Below are positions 1 to 6,961 of a DNA stretch of 13,703 nucleotides, in pieces. This DNA is from Mucilaginibacter sp. (GTDB lineage: Bacteria > Bacteroidota > Bacteroidia > Sphingobacteriales > Sphingobacteriaceae). How positions within the stretch are numbered: the stretch's first letter is position 1; each line of letters begins with the position of its first letter. The stretch is taken from assembly GCA_028288315.1 (NCBI GenBank), contig JAQBNY010000230.1, forward strand, positions 1-13,703. The letters are read 5' to 3'. Both the position numbers and the translations under genes were made by a program. The notes below the pieces were generated by a model. That model ran no database searches, had not been told where the DNA came from, and was given only the letters and a program-made list of their open reading frames with translations.

Positions 1-234
1 AATGCGTCAAAACTAACTTCAATGCATTTCTACGCATGGAAGAAAGGCTTAAAAACAGGTATGTATTACCTGCGTACACAAGCAGCATCGCAAGCGGTTA
101 AATTTACCGTTGAGAACCAGGGCGGCAAAAACATGGATCCGGTTATACCAGAAATGGTTAACCAGGTTGCAGACGAAATACCAGAGGGCCCATCTTGCTC
201 AATGGAAGAAGGCTGCGTTACCTGTTCAGCATAA
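1..234 (+). CDS. nrdA: Ribonucleoside-diphosphate reductase large (alpha) subunit, C-terminal end only
   Basis: This is the last 77 codons of a gene that begins before the window; the frame is open from base 1 and ends at TAA 232-234. The enzyme reduces ribonucleoside diphosphates to deoxyribonucleotides together with a small radical-carrying subunit. The visible part contains the strongly conserved segment FYAWKKGLKTGMYYLRTQAA, typical of the end of the catalytic barrel in class Ia large subunits. It closes with a flexible Cys-rich tail (CSMEEGC followed by VTCSA), the swinging tail whose CxxC pair re-reduces the active-site disulfide. A normal family member is about 750-850 residues, so most of the protein lies outside the window. 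A hairpin terminator follows 24 bases after the stop. The ATG at 22 is an internal Met, not a start. Confidence 0.95.
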   Translation, partial: NASKLTSMHFYAWKKGLKTGMYYLRTQAASQAVKFTVENQGGKNMDPVIPEMVNQVADEIPEGPSCSMEEGCVTCSA

Positions 235-257
235 TTAGCCTAATACACTATAGATAG

Positions 258-291
258 AAAGACCTGTAAGCCTCAGCTTACGGGTCTTTTA
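258..291 (+). terminator. Rho-independent terminator of nrdA
   Basis: A 13-bp stem (258-270 with 277-289, one G-U pair) with a six-base loop CCTCAG. The 3' arm ends in TTTT. It lies 24 bases after the nrdA stop, so it most likely ends that transcript and separates it from the next gene. Confidence 0.85.
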
Positions 292-344
292 CGTTATAAT
301 GATTAATTTGACAATAATCTTTACGACTTTCGGTATTTTAAAGC

Positions 345-548
345 ATGATCAAACACGAAATTATCCGTTGCGACCGCTGTAGTACCAACATTGAATGTAA
401 GGCAAACTCTTACACCAAATGCCAGTGCAGTGTAGTGCAACTGAGCTTAAACGAGGTGCAATACATCAGTGAGAACTTTGAAGGCTGCATGTGCGCAAAG
501 TGCTTACTGGAGCTGCAGAAAGAGTATCAGGAAAGTTTGCAGGCATAA
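345..548 (+). CDS. Small cysteine-rich CWC-family protein
   Basis: A 67-residue soluble protein with eight cysteines: CDRC near residues 9-12, a single Cys at 18, CQC at 26-28 and CMCAKC at 48-53. The order and the surrounding residues (KCQCS...QLSLNEVQYI...CLCxxCL-like end) match the Cys_rich_CWC family, presumed metal (zinc) binding proteins of unknown role. The start ATG has no Shine-Dalgarno sequence, as is normal in Bacteroidota. It lies behind the nrdA terminator, so it probably has its own promoter; a TTTG at 307-310 could be a -33 element, but I see no clean -7 box. Its stop is only 7 bases from the stop of the convergent next gene. Family assignment is from recognition of the motif; the function is unknown. 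Confidence 0.8.
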   Translation: MIKHEIIRCDRCSTNIECKANSYTKCQCSVVQLSLNEVQYISENFEGCMCAKCLLELQKEYQESLQA

Positions 549-555
549 TTTCCTA

Positions 556-888
556 TCAGTCCTTTAAATACACTTCGCCTTTATAAGGATGGATAGTTGA
601 ATGGAAGCTATAACCTGCTACATGCAACAGATAATAGGTCATGATATCGCACCAGCAAATCTCGTCATGAAACATCGGCACGTTAGGGAATGTGCCTTCT
701 TGTTTGCTCTCTTCCTTGTTGTAATTGTACTCGCCGTCGTGCTTTGCAATCCATTTTTTAAATAAATCCATTTCTGCAGGTTCAGAAAAAACGATCTTGA
801 AGAATGTTTCTTCGGTAACTTCTTTCAGGTCATCATTCAAATAATGATGGTATTTATGGCGATGGCGAATGATTTTGGCTGTTATCAT
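556..888 (-). CDS. Hypothetical protein, 110 residues
   Basis: I do not recognise this protein. It is a soluble, His/Tyr-rich product with a basic N-terminus (KIIRHRHKYHHY) and an acidic middle; it has no signal peptide or membrane segment. The two cysteines sit in an ICWCD motif in the C-terminal half. The frame can be extended to a GTG at 913-915, but the ATG at 886-888 is the more likely start because the extra nine residues precede a normal-looking Met-Ile-Thr start. It is transcribed convergently to the CWC gene with only 7 bases between the two stops, and divergently from the gene at 1037. Coding status is supported by its length, a plausible globular composition and tight packing against its neighbour. 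Confidence 0.6.
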   Translation of the reverse strand: MITAKIIRHRHKYHHYLNDDLKEVTEETFFKIVFSEPAEMDLFKKWIAKHDGEYNYNKEESKQEGTFPNVPMFHDEICWCDIMTYYLLHVAGYSFHSTIHPYKGEVYLKD

Positions 889-1036
889 ATGGGTTAATGT
901 GTTATAGGATAACACAAAAATGTGGCTGGCCGTTTTAATTAAATTGATTAAGTGCTTCCGGTTAACTTACCCATTTTAGAATATCTTATCTTTAAAAATC
1001 ATAATCTTTGATCATTAAAATATCTATTTACTAAGG

Positions 1037-1423
1037 ATGAGAGAAAAGTTTAGTTTAACGCTTGAGGAAGCTTTAATACAACAATTAATAAACAGAGATA
1101 TTACAGTTTCCGGTTTTTTAGAAAGCATATTCGAAAAAAAGGGAAGCATGAATTATATAGCCATGTGTGAGGGATTGGTAGCTTATCACAATAAAGACGG
1201 GGGATCGCCGGAGGTTGCAGAATTTGATATTACCGAAAGCAGCTTTAATCCGGCAATGCTTTCCGGCGCTTTTAAATGCTCGTTTGCAATTCACTTTCAT
1301 TATACCTGCTCTGATATTCATAACAATGCTAAGGATACCATCAGGTGGGATTTTAAACTTGGCGACAAGGTAAACACGGTAATGTTTATTGGTGAAGAGC
1401 CATGGATACGTGACGCAGAATGA
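1037..1423 (+). CDS. Hypothetical protein, 128 residues
   Basis: I do not recognise a named family. The first 35 residues are predicted helical and charged. The rest alternates as in a beta-rich domain, with an FKCSFAIHFHYTCSDI segment (about residues 78-93) and a closing GEEPWIRDAE. It is soluble, without signal peptide or membrane segment. The start is ATG, preceded by TACTAAGG immediately upstream. Near-consensus -7 boxes (TATCTTTA at 987-994 and AATCTTTG at 1003-1010) lie 27-50 bases before the start, but without a convincing -33 element. It stands alone between a divergent small gene and the fabG promoter. The AT-rich 5' part could hint at horizontal origin, but the evidence is weak. Confidence 0.6.
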   Translation: MREKFSLTLEEALIQQLINRDITVSGFLESIFEKKGSMNYIAMCEGLVAYHNKDGGSPEVAEFDITESSFNPAMLSGAFKCSFAIHFHYTCSDIHNNAKDTIRWDFKLGDKVNTVMFIGEEPWIRDAE

Positions 1424-1467
1424 ATTAATTTATCTGCCAGGCATACATTAGCCGCGAACTTTCCATC

Positions 1468-1499
1468 TTTCCGACTTTCCTACTAATTCCCTATCTTCG
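1468..1499 (+). promoter_or_regulatory. Putative fabG promoter (Bacteroidota type)
   Basis: TTTC at 1468-1471, a 20-base spacer, then TATCTTCG at 1492-1499. This matches the Bacteroidota primary sigma pattern TTTG-N19-21-TAnnTTTG with one mismatch in each box. Transcription would start near 1504, leaving a leader of about 18 bases. Confidence 0.5.
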
Positions 1500-1522
1500 C
1501 CCCCTGCATATCACACTAAATT

Positions 1523-2266
1523 ATGAAATTACTTGAAGGAAAAACCGCACTGATAACGGGTGCATCAAAAGGCATAGGTCGTAAAATAGCGGAGAAGTTT
1601 GCCGAGCACGGCGCTAATGTAGCCTTTACTTATTTATCATCTGTTGAAAAAGGACAGGCACTTGAGCAAGAACTGCAAAGCTACGGCACGCAGGTAAAAG
1701 GTTACCGAAGCGATGCATCAAAATTTGATGAGGCCGAAAAACTGATAAACGATATTCTTGCTGATTTTGGCACTTTACATATTGTGGTTAACAACGCGGG
1801 TATTACCAAAGATGGTTTATTAATGCGCATGACCGAAGAGAACTGGGATGAGGTTTTGAACGTAAACCTGAAATCAATATTCAATGTAACTAAGGCTGCA
1901 TCAAAAATTATGATGAAAAACCGCCAGGGAGTATTTATCAATATGAGTTCGGTAGTAGGTGTACAGGGTAATGCTGGTCAGGCTAATTATGCAGCTTCAA
2001 AATCAGGCATTATTGGTTTTTCTAAGTCGATAGCAAAAGAGTTAGGTTCTCGTAATATTCGCACCAACGTAGTAGCACCGGGTTTTATCCGTACCGAAAT
2101 GACCGACGTGCTTGATCCTAAAGTGGTTGAAGGCTGGGCAGCAGCTATACCTCTTAAACGTGCCGGCGAACCGGAAGATGTGGCTAATGCCTGCGTTTTC
2201 CTTGCATCAGACATGGCAACTTATATCACCGGGCAGGTAATACCTGTTGATGGTGGCATGTTGTAA
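1523..2266 (+). CDS. fabG: 3-oxoacyl-[acyl-carrier-protein] reductase
   Basis: A classical short-chain dehydrogenase/reductase of 247 residues, the usual length of FabG. It would use NADPH to reduce beta-ketoacyl-ACP in the fatty-acid elongation cycle in the cytoplasm. Visible motifs are the cofactor loop TGASKGIG (residues 12-19), NNAG (90-93), and the catalytic tetrad Asn115, Ser143, Tyr156 and Lys160 (YAASK), with the Ser-Tyr and Asn-Tyr spacings of E. coli FabG. The post-catalytic PGFIRTEMT segment and the closing PVDGGM also fit. The start ATG sits 23 bases behind a good -7 box. The gene appears monocistronic: repeats and a terminator follow. Some SDRs of this type act on other substrates, so the exact acyl-ACP role is inferred from similarity. 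Confidence 0.9.
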   Translation: MKLLEGKTALITGASKGIGRKIAEKFAEHGANVAFTYLSSVEKGQALEQELQSYGTQVKGYRSDASKFDEAEKLINDILADFGTLHIVVNNAGITKDGLLMRMTEENWDEVLNVNLKSIFNVTKAASKIMMKNRQGVFINMSSVVGVQGNAGQANYAASKSGIIGFSKSIAKELGSRNIRTNVVAPGFIRTEMTDVLDPKVVEGWAAAIPLKRAGEPEDVANACVFLASDMATYITGQVIPVDGGML

Positions 2267-2299
2267 AGATAAGTTCAAATTAAGTTAAAAAATAATATT

Positions 2300-2373
2300 G
2301 TCATCCTGTGCGTAGCGAAGGATCTATCGGCTATGCATTAGCGACCAGATGCTTCATTATCGTTCAGCATGAC
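2300..2373. repeat. REP-like inverted repeat, copy 1 (degenerate)
   Basis: Left arm 2300-2325 starts GTCATCCTGTGCG; the right arm 2347-2373, read on the opposite strand, starts GTCATGCTGAACG. The arms agree at the GTCAT end, the CTG, and a GAAG core before ATCT, with a 21-base loop. It belongs to the same family as the better copy at 2389-2460. It lies in the 439-base non-coding stretch after fabG, where I see only repeats, a terminator and, at the end, a promoter. Confidence 0.65.
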
Positions 2374-2388
2374 ATGTTTGATTATATG

Positions 2389-2460
2389 GGTCATGCTGAG
2401 CTTGTCGAAGCATTGCGAGGTGGGCCATTGCACACGTCCTTCGACAAGCTCAGGATGACC
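2389..2460. repeat. REP-like inverted repeat, copy 2 (well preserved)
   Basis: Two 24-base arms (2389-2412 and 2437-2460) pair at 22 of 24 positions around a 24-base loop. The arms begin GGTCAT(G/C)CTGAGC and continue with TTGTCGAAG. Palindromes with this sequence are common between genes in Sphingobacteriaceae and relatives (from general knowledge), so this is a genome-wide family rather than a gene-specific signal. A 70-codon open frame crosses the repeats but is not considered coding. Confidence 0.85.
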
Positions 2461-2468
2461 CAGCAAAT

Positions 2469-2514
2469 GTCATTTCCCTTTCAGAATCCAATGGATTTAA
2501 TAACTCAGCATGAC
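2469..2514. repeat. REP-like inverted repeat, copy 3 (remnant)
   Basis: Only the outer ends are clear: GTCAT at 2469-2473 and CTCAGCATGAC at 2504-2514, the latter identical to the inverse of the end of copy 2. The centre contains a short palindrome ATCCAATGGAT. It is read as a decayed third copy of the same tandem set. Confidence 0.4.
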
Positions 2515-2522
2515 AATTAAAT

Positions 2523-2560
2523 AATAAAGATGGCAAGCATTAGCTTGCCATCTTTATTTA
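2523..2560. terminator. Strong hairpin terminator after the fabG region
   Basis: A perfect 16-bp stem (2523-2538 with 2543-2558) around the loop ATTA; the core is GATGGCAAGC and the 3' arm ends in TCTTTATTT. It stands 256 bases after the fabG stop, behind the three repeats. The fabG transcript would therefore carry the repeats in its 3' UTR unless it ends earlier. Its A/T-rich flanks allow function in both directions. Confidence 0.8.
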
Positions 2561-2677
2561 CGGTAGTACCTGAAATCAAACTCAAAAGTAATATTGTCAT
2601 CAAAGGCCAAGCAGGTTAAAAATTAATTAAATCTGTATCACAATAATTTCGCATTTTGCGGGTAAGGTTTATGATGG

Positions 2678-2709
2678 TTTATACTCACAACTCAAAACAC
2701 ATATCTTGC
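2678..2709 (+). promoter_or_regulatory. Putative promoter of the VWA-domain gene
   Basis: TTTA at 2678-2681, a 20-base spacer, then TATCTTGC at 2702-2709, a one-base-short variant of the TATCTTTGC-type -7 box. The distance from the box to the ATG at 2718 is only 8 bases, so the mRNA would have almost no leader. A TAATTTCG at 2644-2651 is an alternative upstream -7 box. Confidence 0.4.
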
Positions 2710-2717
2710 TGCTAAAT

Positions 2718-4832
2718 ATGTCAATCACCTGGGGATCAGTTTCGGGATGGTGGGCGCCTGTCTGCCTGGTGCTTGGCTTGTTATACGCCTGGCTCATGTA
2801 TCGCCAGCCTGTGCAATTAGCCAAAGGTCCCCGCAATGCCTTGTTTGCCTTAAGGGCGGTTGTGGTGACTGTGTTGGCACTGCTGTTGGTTTCACCGCTC
2901 ATTAAGTCGGTTAGTTATCAACCGCAAAAACCGGTGATATTAATAGCGCAGGATAATTCAGCATCTATAAAATTGTTTGCCTCACCTAAATCTTCTCCAA
3001 AGGAGAGTACTTTTAAAGTGGCTGATAATGGTTCCCTCTCCCTTGGGGAGGGTTGGGGTGAGGCCCTTAAAAAACAATTAGGTGATGATTATGAGGTGCA
3101 CGAGTTTAATTTTAGTAAGGATTTACAGGACGGGTTAGCCAATAGCTATAATGGAAAGCAAACCAACATTTCAAATGCCCTGCGCCAGCTAAACGAACGC
3201 TTTGTAAACCGCAACATTGGCGCGTTGGTATTGGCTACAGACGGCTTGTATAACCTGGGGAGCGACCCGCAATATGAGGCACGTAACATTAAAGCAAATA
3301 TTTATACCATTGCCCTTGGCGATACCGTTCCTCGCCGGGATTTGCTCATAGGCAATGTGAACTATAACAAAACAGCTTTTCTGGGGAATGACTTTGAGGT
3401 AGAGCTGCTGGCCGAAGCTTACCAGAGCAAAGGCGAGGATATGCACGTATTGGTTACTGAAGACGGCAGGCAGGTACTTTCACAAAACATCAATATCACA
3501 TCTGCATCGTTCAAAAAGGTAATTCCGCTAAAACTGAATGCTGATAAAAAAGGTACCCACAAATTTACCTTTAACCTGGCTCCTGTAAAAAATGAGTTAT
3601 CGGTACAAAACAACTCCGAAATCATTTATATTGAAGTGCTTGATGCCCGTCAAAAAGTATTGGTTCTGTATGATAACCCACATCCCGATATCAGCGTTAT
3701 AAAACAATCTATTGAAACTAACAGAAATTTTGAGGTAAAGACAAGCTTGATCAATGATCTGCCATCGCTTAAAGCAATAGATTATAATCTGGCAATTTTA
3801 TATCAGCTTTCGGCAGGTAGTTACAGTAAGGTGCAAACTTTGTTAAAAAGCAAAATGCCATTATGGTTCATTGCCGGTACCCAAACGGATCTGCAAGGAT
3901 TAAATGCTAACCAAAAAGCAATTAAAGCTTTGGCCGGCCAACAGGAGGTACAGGAAATATTTGCGCAGCCTGTAAGCAGTTTTTCGGCATTCACTCTGTC
4001 AGATTCTACCTTAAGCAAGTTGGGCAAACTGCCGCCATTGCTGGCACAGTTTGGTAGTTATGAGGCTGCGCCATCGGCTTCTGTTTTGCTCAAACAAAAA
4101 ATAGGGAACGTAGCAACCAATTATCCATTACTGGCTTTTAATGATGAGGGTGGCCGCAGAATAGCCGTACTTACCGGAGAAGGTATATGGCGCTGGCAAC
4201 TGGCCGAGTTTAGGGAGTTTGGTAATCACCATGCTATTGAAGAATTGTTTAGTGAAGGTGTGCAGTACCTTACAGCCAATGCTAATCGTGAGCGTTTTAG
4301 GGTATATCCATCAAAAAATATATTTGACGAGGGCGAGAATATTTTACTGAATGCCGAACTATATAACGATGCACTTGAACTGGTAAACACGCCGGATGTA
4401 AAGATAGACCTGAAGAATCAGTCGGGTAAAAACTATAGTTTCCTGTTTACTCGTAGCGGTCAAAGTTATCAGCTCAATGCAGGCGTTTTGCCTGTTGGCG
4501 AATATACCTGGCTGGCCACAACAAAAAATGGTAAACAGCAGTTTACAGCCAAAGGGCAATTAACGGTTAAACAGTTAAACCTGGAGACCCGCCAAAGTAC
4601 AGCCAATCATCAATTGCTTAAAACAATAGCTGAGCGCTCCGGAGGGAAAATGTTGCAGCCCTCAGAGATTGGTAAGCTTGCCGATTTGATCCGTAAGAAC
4701 GAAAACATAAAAACAGTTGTATATGAAGATAAGCGCTACAGCGACATCATAGATATAAAATGGATATTTGTATTGATCCTGCTACTGCTAAGTGTCGAAT
4801 GGTTCTTGAGGAAAAGGGAAGGCGAAGTGTAG
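2718..4832 (+). CDS. Membrane-anchored VWA / glutamine-amidotransferase-like protein
   Basis: A 704-residue protein of the large Bacteroidota VWA membrane family; its exact role is unknown. Two N-terminal membrane helices (about 12-28 and 40-61) are followed by a VWA domain. Its metal site is complete: DNSAS (Asp79, Ser81, Ser83), Thr150 in QTNIS, and Asp176 in ATDG. Next come an Ig-like region (about 211-308), a class I glutamine-amidotransferase-like fold beginning at VLYDNPHPDI (about 318) without a recognisable catalytic Cys, another beta-rich part, and one C-terminal helix (about 682-698) with a short basic tail. The soluble part therefore probably lies in the periplasm between anchors. 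The frame opens with a TTG at 2706, but the ATG at 2718 fits the promoter better. Residues 88-116 are encoded by a palindromic repeat inserted right after the first metal-site motif. Confidence 0.8.
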   Translation: MSITWGSVSGWWAPVCLVLGLLYAWLMYRQPVQLAKGPRNALFALRAVVVTVLALLLVSPLIKSVSYQPQKPVILIAQDNSASIKLFASPKSSPKESTFKVADNGSLSLGEGWGEALKKQLGDDYEVHEFNFSKDLQDGLANSYNGKQTNISNALRQLNERFVNRNIGALVLATDGLYNLGSDPQYEARNIKANIYTIALGDTVPRRDLLIGNVNYNKTAFLGNDFEVELLAEAYQSKGEDMHVLVTEDGRQVLSQNINITSASFKKVIPLKLNADKKGTHKFTFNLAPVKNELSVQNNSEIIYIEVLDARQKVLVLYDNPHPDISVIKQSIETNRNFEVKTSLINDLPSLKAIDYNLAILYQLSAGSYSKVQTLLKSKMPLWFIAGTQTDLQGLNANQKAIKALAGQQEVQEIFAQPVSSFSAFTLSDSTLSKLGKLPPLLAQFGSYEAAPSASVLLKQKIGNVATNYPLLAFNDEGGRRIAVLTGEGIWRWQLAEFREFGNHHAIEELFSEGVQYLTANANRERFRVYPSKNIFDEGENILLNAELYNDALELVNTPDVKIDLKNQSGKNYSFLFTRSGQSYQLNAGVLPVGEYTWLATTKNGKQQFTAKGQLTVKQLNLETRQSTANHQLLKTIAERSGGKMLQPSEIGKLADLIRKNENIKTVVYEDKRYSDIIDIKWIFVLILLLLSVEWFLRKREGEV
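2979..3064. repeat. Palindromic repeat inserted in frame inside the VWA coding region
   Basis: The ends are the perfect inverse pair GCCTCACC (2979-2986) and GGTGAGGC (3057-3064). Going inward, the arms agree at 23 of the first 29 positions, including the CTCC-AA-GG(A)GAG core, and several differences are T/C changes that keep G-U pairs. The centre is about 28 bases. The right arm (CCCTCTCC...GGGGAGGG...GGTGAGGC) is of a type common as an intergenic repeat in Bacteroidota genomes (general knowledge). Here it is translated as part of the host protein, adding about 29 residues rich in Ser, Pro, Lys and Gly. Confidence 0.75.
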
Positions 4833-4916
4833 GTTCGATTTGTGGGTGATGAGTTAAGTTAATTCAAATTTCCGTGTGTATTAAGTATATCAACTATGAA
4901 CTAAAAGCAAAATAAC

Positions 4917-4924
4917 TATCTTCG
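4917..4924 (+). promoter_or_regulatory. Putative -7 box of ligA
   Basis: TATCTTCG, identical to the -7 box of fabG, lies only 5 bases before the ligA ATG. If used, transcription would begin at or next to the start codon, giving a nearly leaderless mRNA. I see no clear TTTG -33 element at the expected distance, so the call rests on the -7 box alone. Confidence 0.35.
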
Positions 4925-4929
4925 CTATC

Positions 4930-6945
4930 ATGTCGCCTAACGAAGCTAAAGACAAAATACAGGCTCTTACTGCCGAACTGAGACAGCACACTTACAACTA
5001 TTATGTGCTGGCAATGCCTACCATTTCTGATTACGATTTCGACAAAAAGCTGGAGCAATTAAGCGCTCTTGAAAAGCAGTTTCCTGAATTTGCCGATCCT
5101 GAATCGCCGACACAAGTGGTAGGTGGCGATATAACCAAGGAGTTTGTAACTGTGAAGCACAGGTGGCCAATGCTATCATTAGGCAATACCTACAATGAGC
5201 AGGAGCTGATAGATTTTGATCAGCGTGTTCGCAAAGCCATAGGTGATAATTTTGAATATGTATGCGAGCTTAAGTTTGATGGCTTATCCATGAGCCTTAC
5301 TTATGAAAACGGCAAGCTGGCCCGAGCTGTTACCCGTGGCGATGGTACTCAGGGCGATGACGTAACTGTCAATGTGCGCACCATTCACAGTATTCCCAAA
5401 AAGCTGGCAGCCGGTAACTATCCTGATTTATTTGAGATAAGAGGAGAGGTGTTTATGCACCTGAAAGCCTTTGAACGGTTAAATAAAGAACGTATAGATA
5501 ATGGTGAGGTGCCTTATGCCAATCCACGTAATTTTGCATCAGGCACTATTAAGCTACAGGATTCTGCAGAGGTAGCCAGGCGCCCGCTTGATTGTTTTCT
5601 GTATGGCCTATATACAGAAAAGACCCTTTTTAAAACTCATTGGGAAAGCCTGGAAGCTGTAAAAAACTGGGGCTTTCATGTAAATGATCATAGTAGGTTA
5701 TGCAGCAATATAAATAGCGTGCTGGAATTTATTGATTATTGGGATAAAGAGCGTTTTGACCTAAGTTATGATATTGATGGCATTGTAATAAAAGTAAATA
5801 ACTACTCGCAGCAGCAGGAACTGGGCTTTACTGCTAAATCTCCCCGCTGGGCCATATCTTATAAGTTTAAAGCAGAGCGGGTAGAGACCGAACTGCTGCA
5901 GGTAACCTACCAGGTGGGCCGCACTGGTGCCGTTACCCCGGTTGCTAATTTAAAGCCGGTGTTACTGGCAGGCACTACCGTAAAACGTGCCACCCTGCAC
6001 AATGCCGACGAGATAACAGAACGCCTTAAACTGCATGAGCACGATACTGTATTTGTAGAAAAAGGCGGAGAGATTATTCCGAAGATAATTAGCGTAAACC
6101 TTGATAAGCGGAAGCCTGATGCAAAGCCCATAGAGTATATAACCCATTGTCCTGCTTGTGGTACGCCCTTGCTACGAACCGAGGGCGAAGCAGCATGGTA
6201 TTGCCCCAATGATGAGGGCTGCCCGCCGCAAATTGTAGGCAAGATGCAGCACTTCATTGGCCGCAAGGCTATGAATATTGACGGTTTAGGTGATGAGACC
6301 ATCGAGACGCTATACAGACAAGAATTTATAAAGCATATCAGCGATCTGTATATTTTACATGAACGTGCTGATGAGTTGAAAAAGTTGGGGCGCTTTGGCG
6401 AAAAATCCATAAACAATATGCTGGATGGAATTGAAAAATCAAAGCAGATGCCGTTTGAGAAGGTGCTGTTTGGTTTGGGGATTCGTTATGTGGGCGAAAC
6501 TGTTGCCAAAAAACTGGTGGCGCATTTTAAAACCATTGACAACCTGATGGCCGCCACTGTAGAAGAGCTGATTGCTGCCGAAGAAATAGGTGGCCGTATA
6601 GCCCAAAGCATTACCGAATATTTTGATGATGAGAACCATAAGCAGGAGATTGAAAAATTAAAAGCCCGTGGTTTACAATTTGTTGCCGAGGAAAAAGAAG
6701 TAACCTTTGCAAGCGATAAATTAAGCGGACAAAGCTTTATCATATCAGGTGTTTTTGAAAAGTACTCACGCGATGAATTAAAAGACCTGATAGAGCAGAA
6801 CGGGGGCAAGATACTTAGCAGCATATCGGCTAAACTGAATTACCTGGTGGCAGGTGATAATATGGGTCCGGCTAAGTTGGAGAAAGCCAATAAACTAAAT
6901 ATTCCTATAATCAGCGATGAAGAATTACTGGCAATGATAAGCTAA
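4930..6945 (+). CDS. ligA: NAD-dependent DNA ligase
   Basis: A full-length ligase of 671 residues, the same length as E. coli LigA. It seals nicks in replication and repair, using NAD+ to form a covalent enzyme-AMP. The domain order is complete: an N-terminal NMN-binding Ia region (with YNYYVLAMPTISDYDFD), an adenylation domain with active-site Lys115 in KFDG, an OB fold (about 320-405), a zinc finger with Cys407, Cys410, Cys425 and Cys431, helix-hairpin-helix repeats (about 435-585, with NIDGLGDETIE and FGLGIRYVGETVAKKL), and a C-terminal BRCT domain (about 595-671). The start is ATG directly after a TATCTTCG box. The following oxidoreductase gene begins 16 bases after the stop, so the two are probably co-transcribed. 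Nothing is unusual in the protein. Confidence 0.98.
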   Translation: MSPNEAKDKIQALTAELRQHTYNYYVLAMPTISDYDFDKKLEQLSALEKQFPEFADPESPTQVVGGDITKEFVTVKHRWPMLSLGNTYNEQELIDFDQRVRKAIGDNFEYVCELKFDGLSMSLTYENGKLARAVTRGDGTQGDDVTVNVRTIHSIPKKLAAGNYPDLFEIRGEVFMHLKAFERLNKERIDNGEVPYANPRNFASGTIKLQDSAEVARRPLDCFLYGLYTEKTLFKTHWESLEAVKNWGFHVNDHSRLCSNINSVLEFIDYWDKERFDLSYDIDGIVIKVNNYSQQQELGFTAKSPRWAISYKFKAERVETELLQVTYQVGRTGAVTPVANLKPVLLAGTTVKRATLHNADEITERLKLHEHDTVFVEKGGEIIPKIISVNLDKRKPDAKPIEYITHCPACGTPLLRTEGEAAWYCPNDEGCPPQIVGKMQHFIGRKAMNIDGLGDETIETLYRQEFIKHISDLYILHERADELKKLGRFGEKSINNMLDGIEKSKQMPFEKVLFGLGIRYVGETVAKKLVAHFKTIDNLMAATVEELIAAEEIGGRIAQSITEYFDDENHKQEIEKLKARGLQFVAEEKEVTFASDKLSGQSFIISGVFEKYSRDELKDLIEQNGGKILSSISAKLNYLVAGDNMGPAKLEKANKLNIPIISDEELLAMIS

Positions 6946-6961
6946 CATATAAAAACAAAAA

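Noticed and set aside
1..234. Truncated nrdA considered as a pseudogene
   Set aside because: The frame is open to base 1 and the sequence is conserved up to the edge; truncation is due to the window border.
2300..2514. Repeats considered as a CRISPR array
   Set aside because: The units are inverted repeats of unequal preservation without regular spacers, and no cas genes are present.
2308..2520. A 70-codon plus-strand open frame after fabG
   Set aside because: It lies entirely within the REP-like inverted repeats; its composition reflects the palindromes, and no promoter or family match is seen.
5907..6416. A 169-codon antisense open frame inside ligA
   Set aside because: It overlaps a fully conserved region of ligA (OB fold, zinc finger) and has no recognisable motif; it is explained by the codon use of ligA on the other strand.
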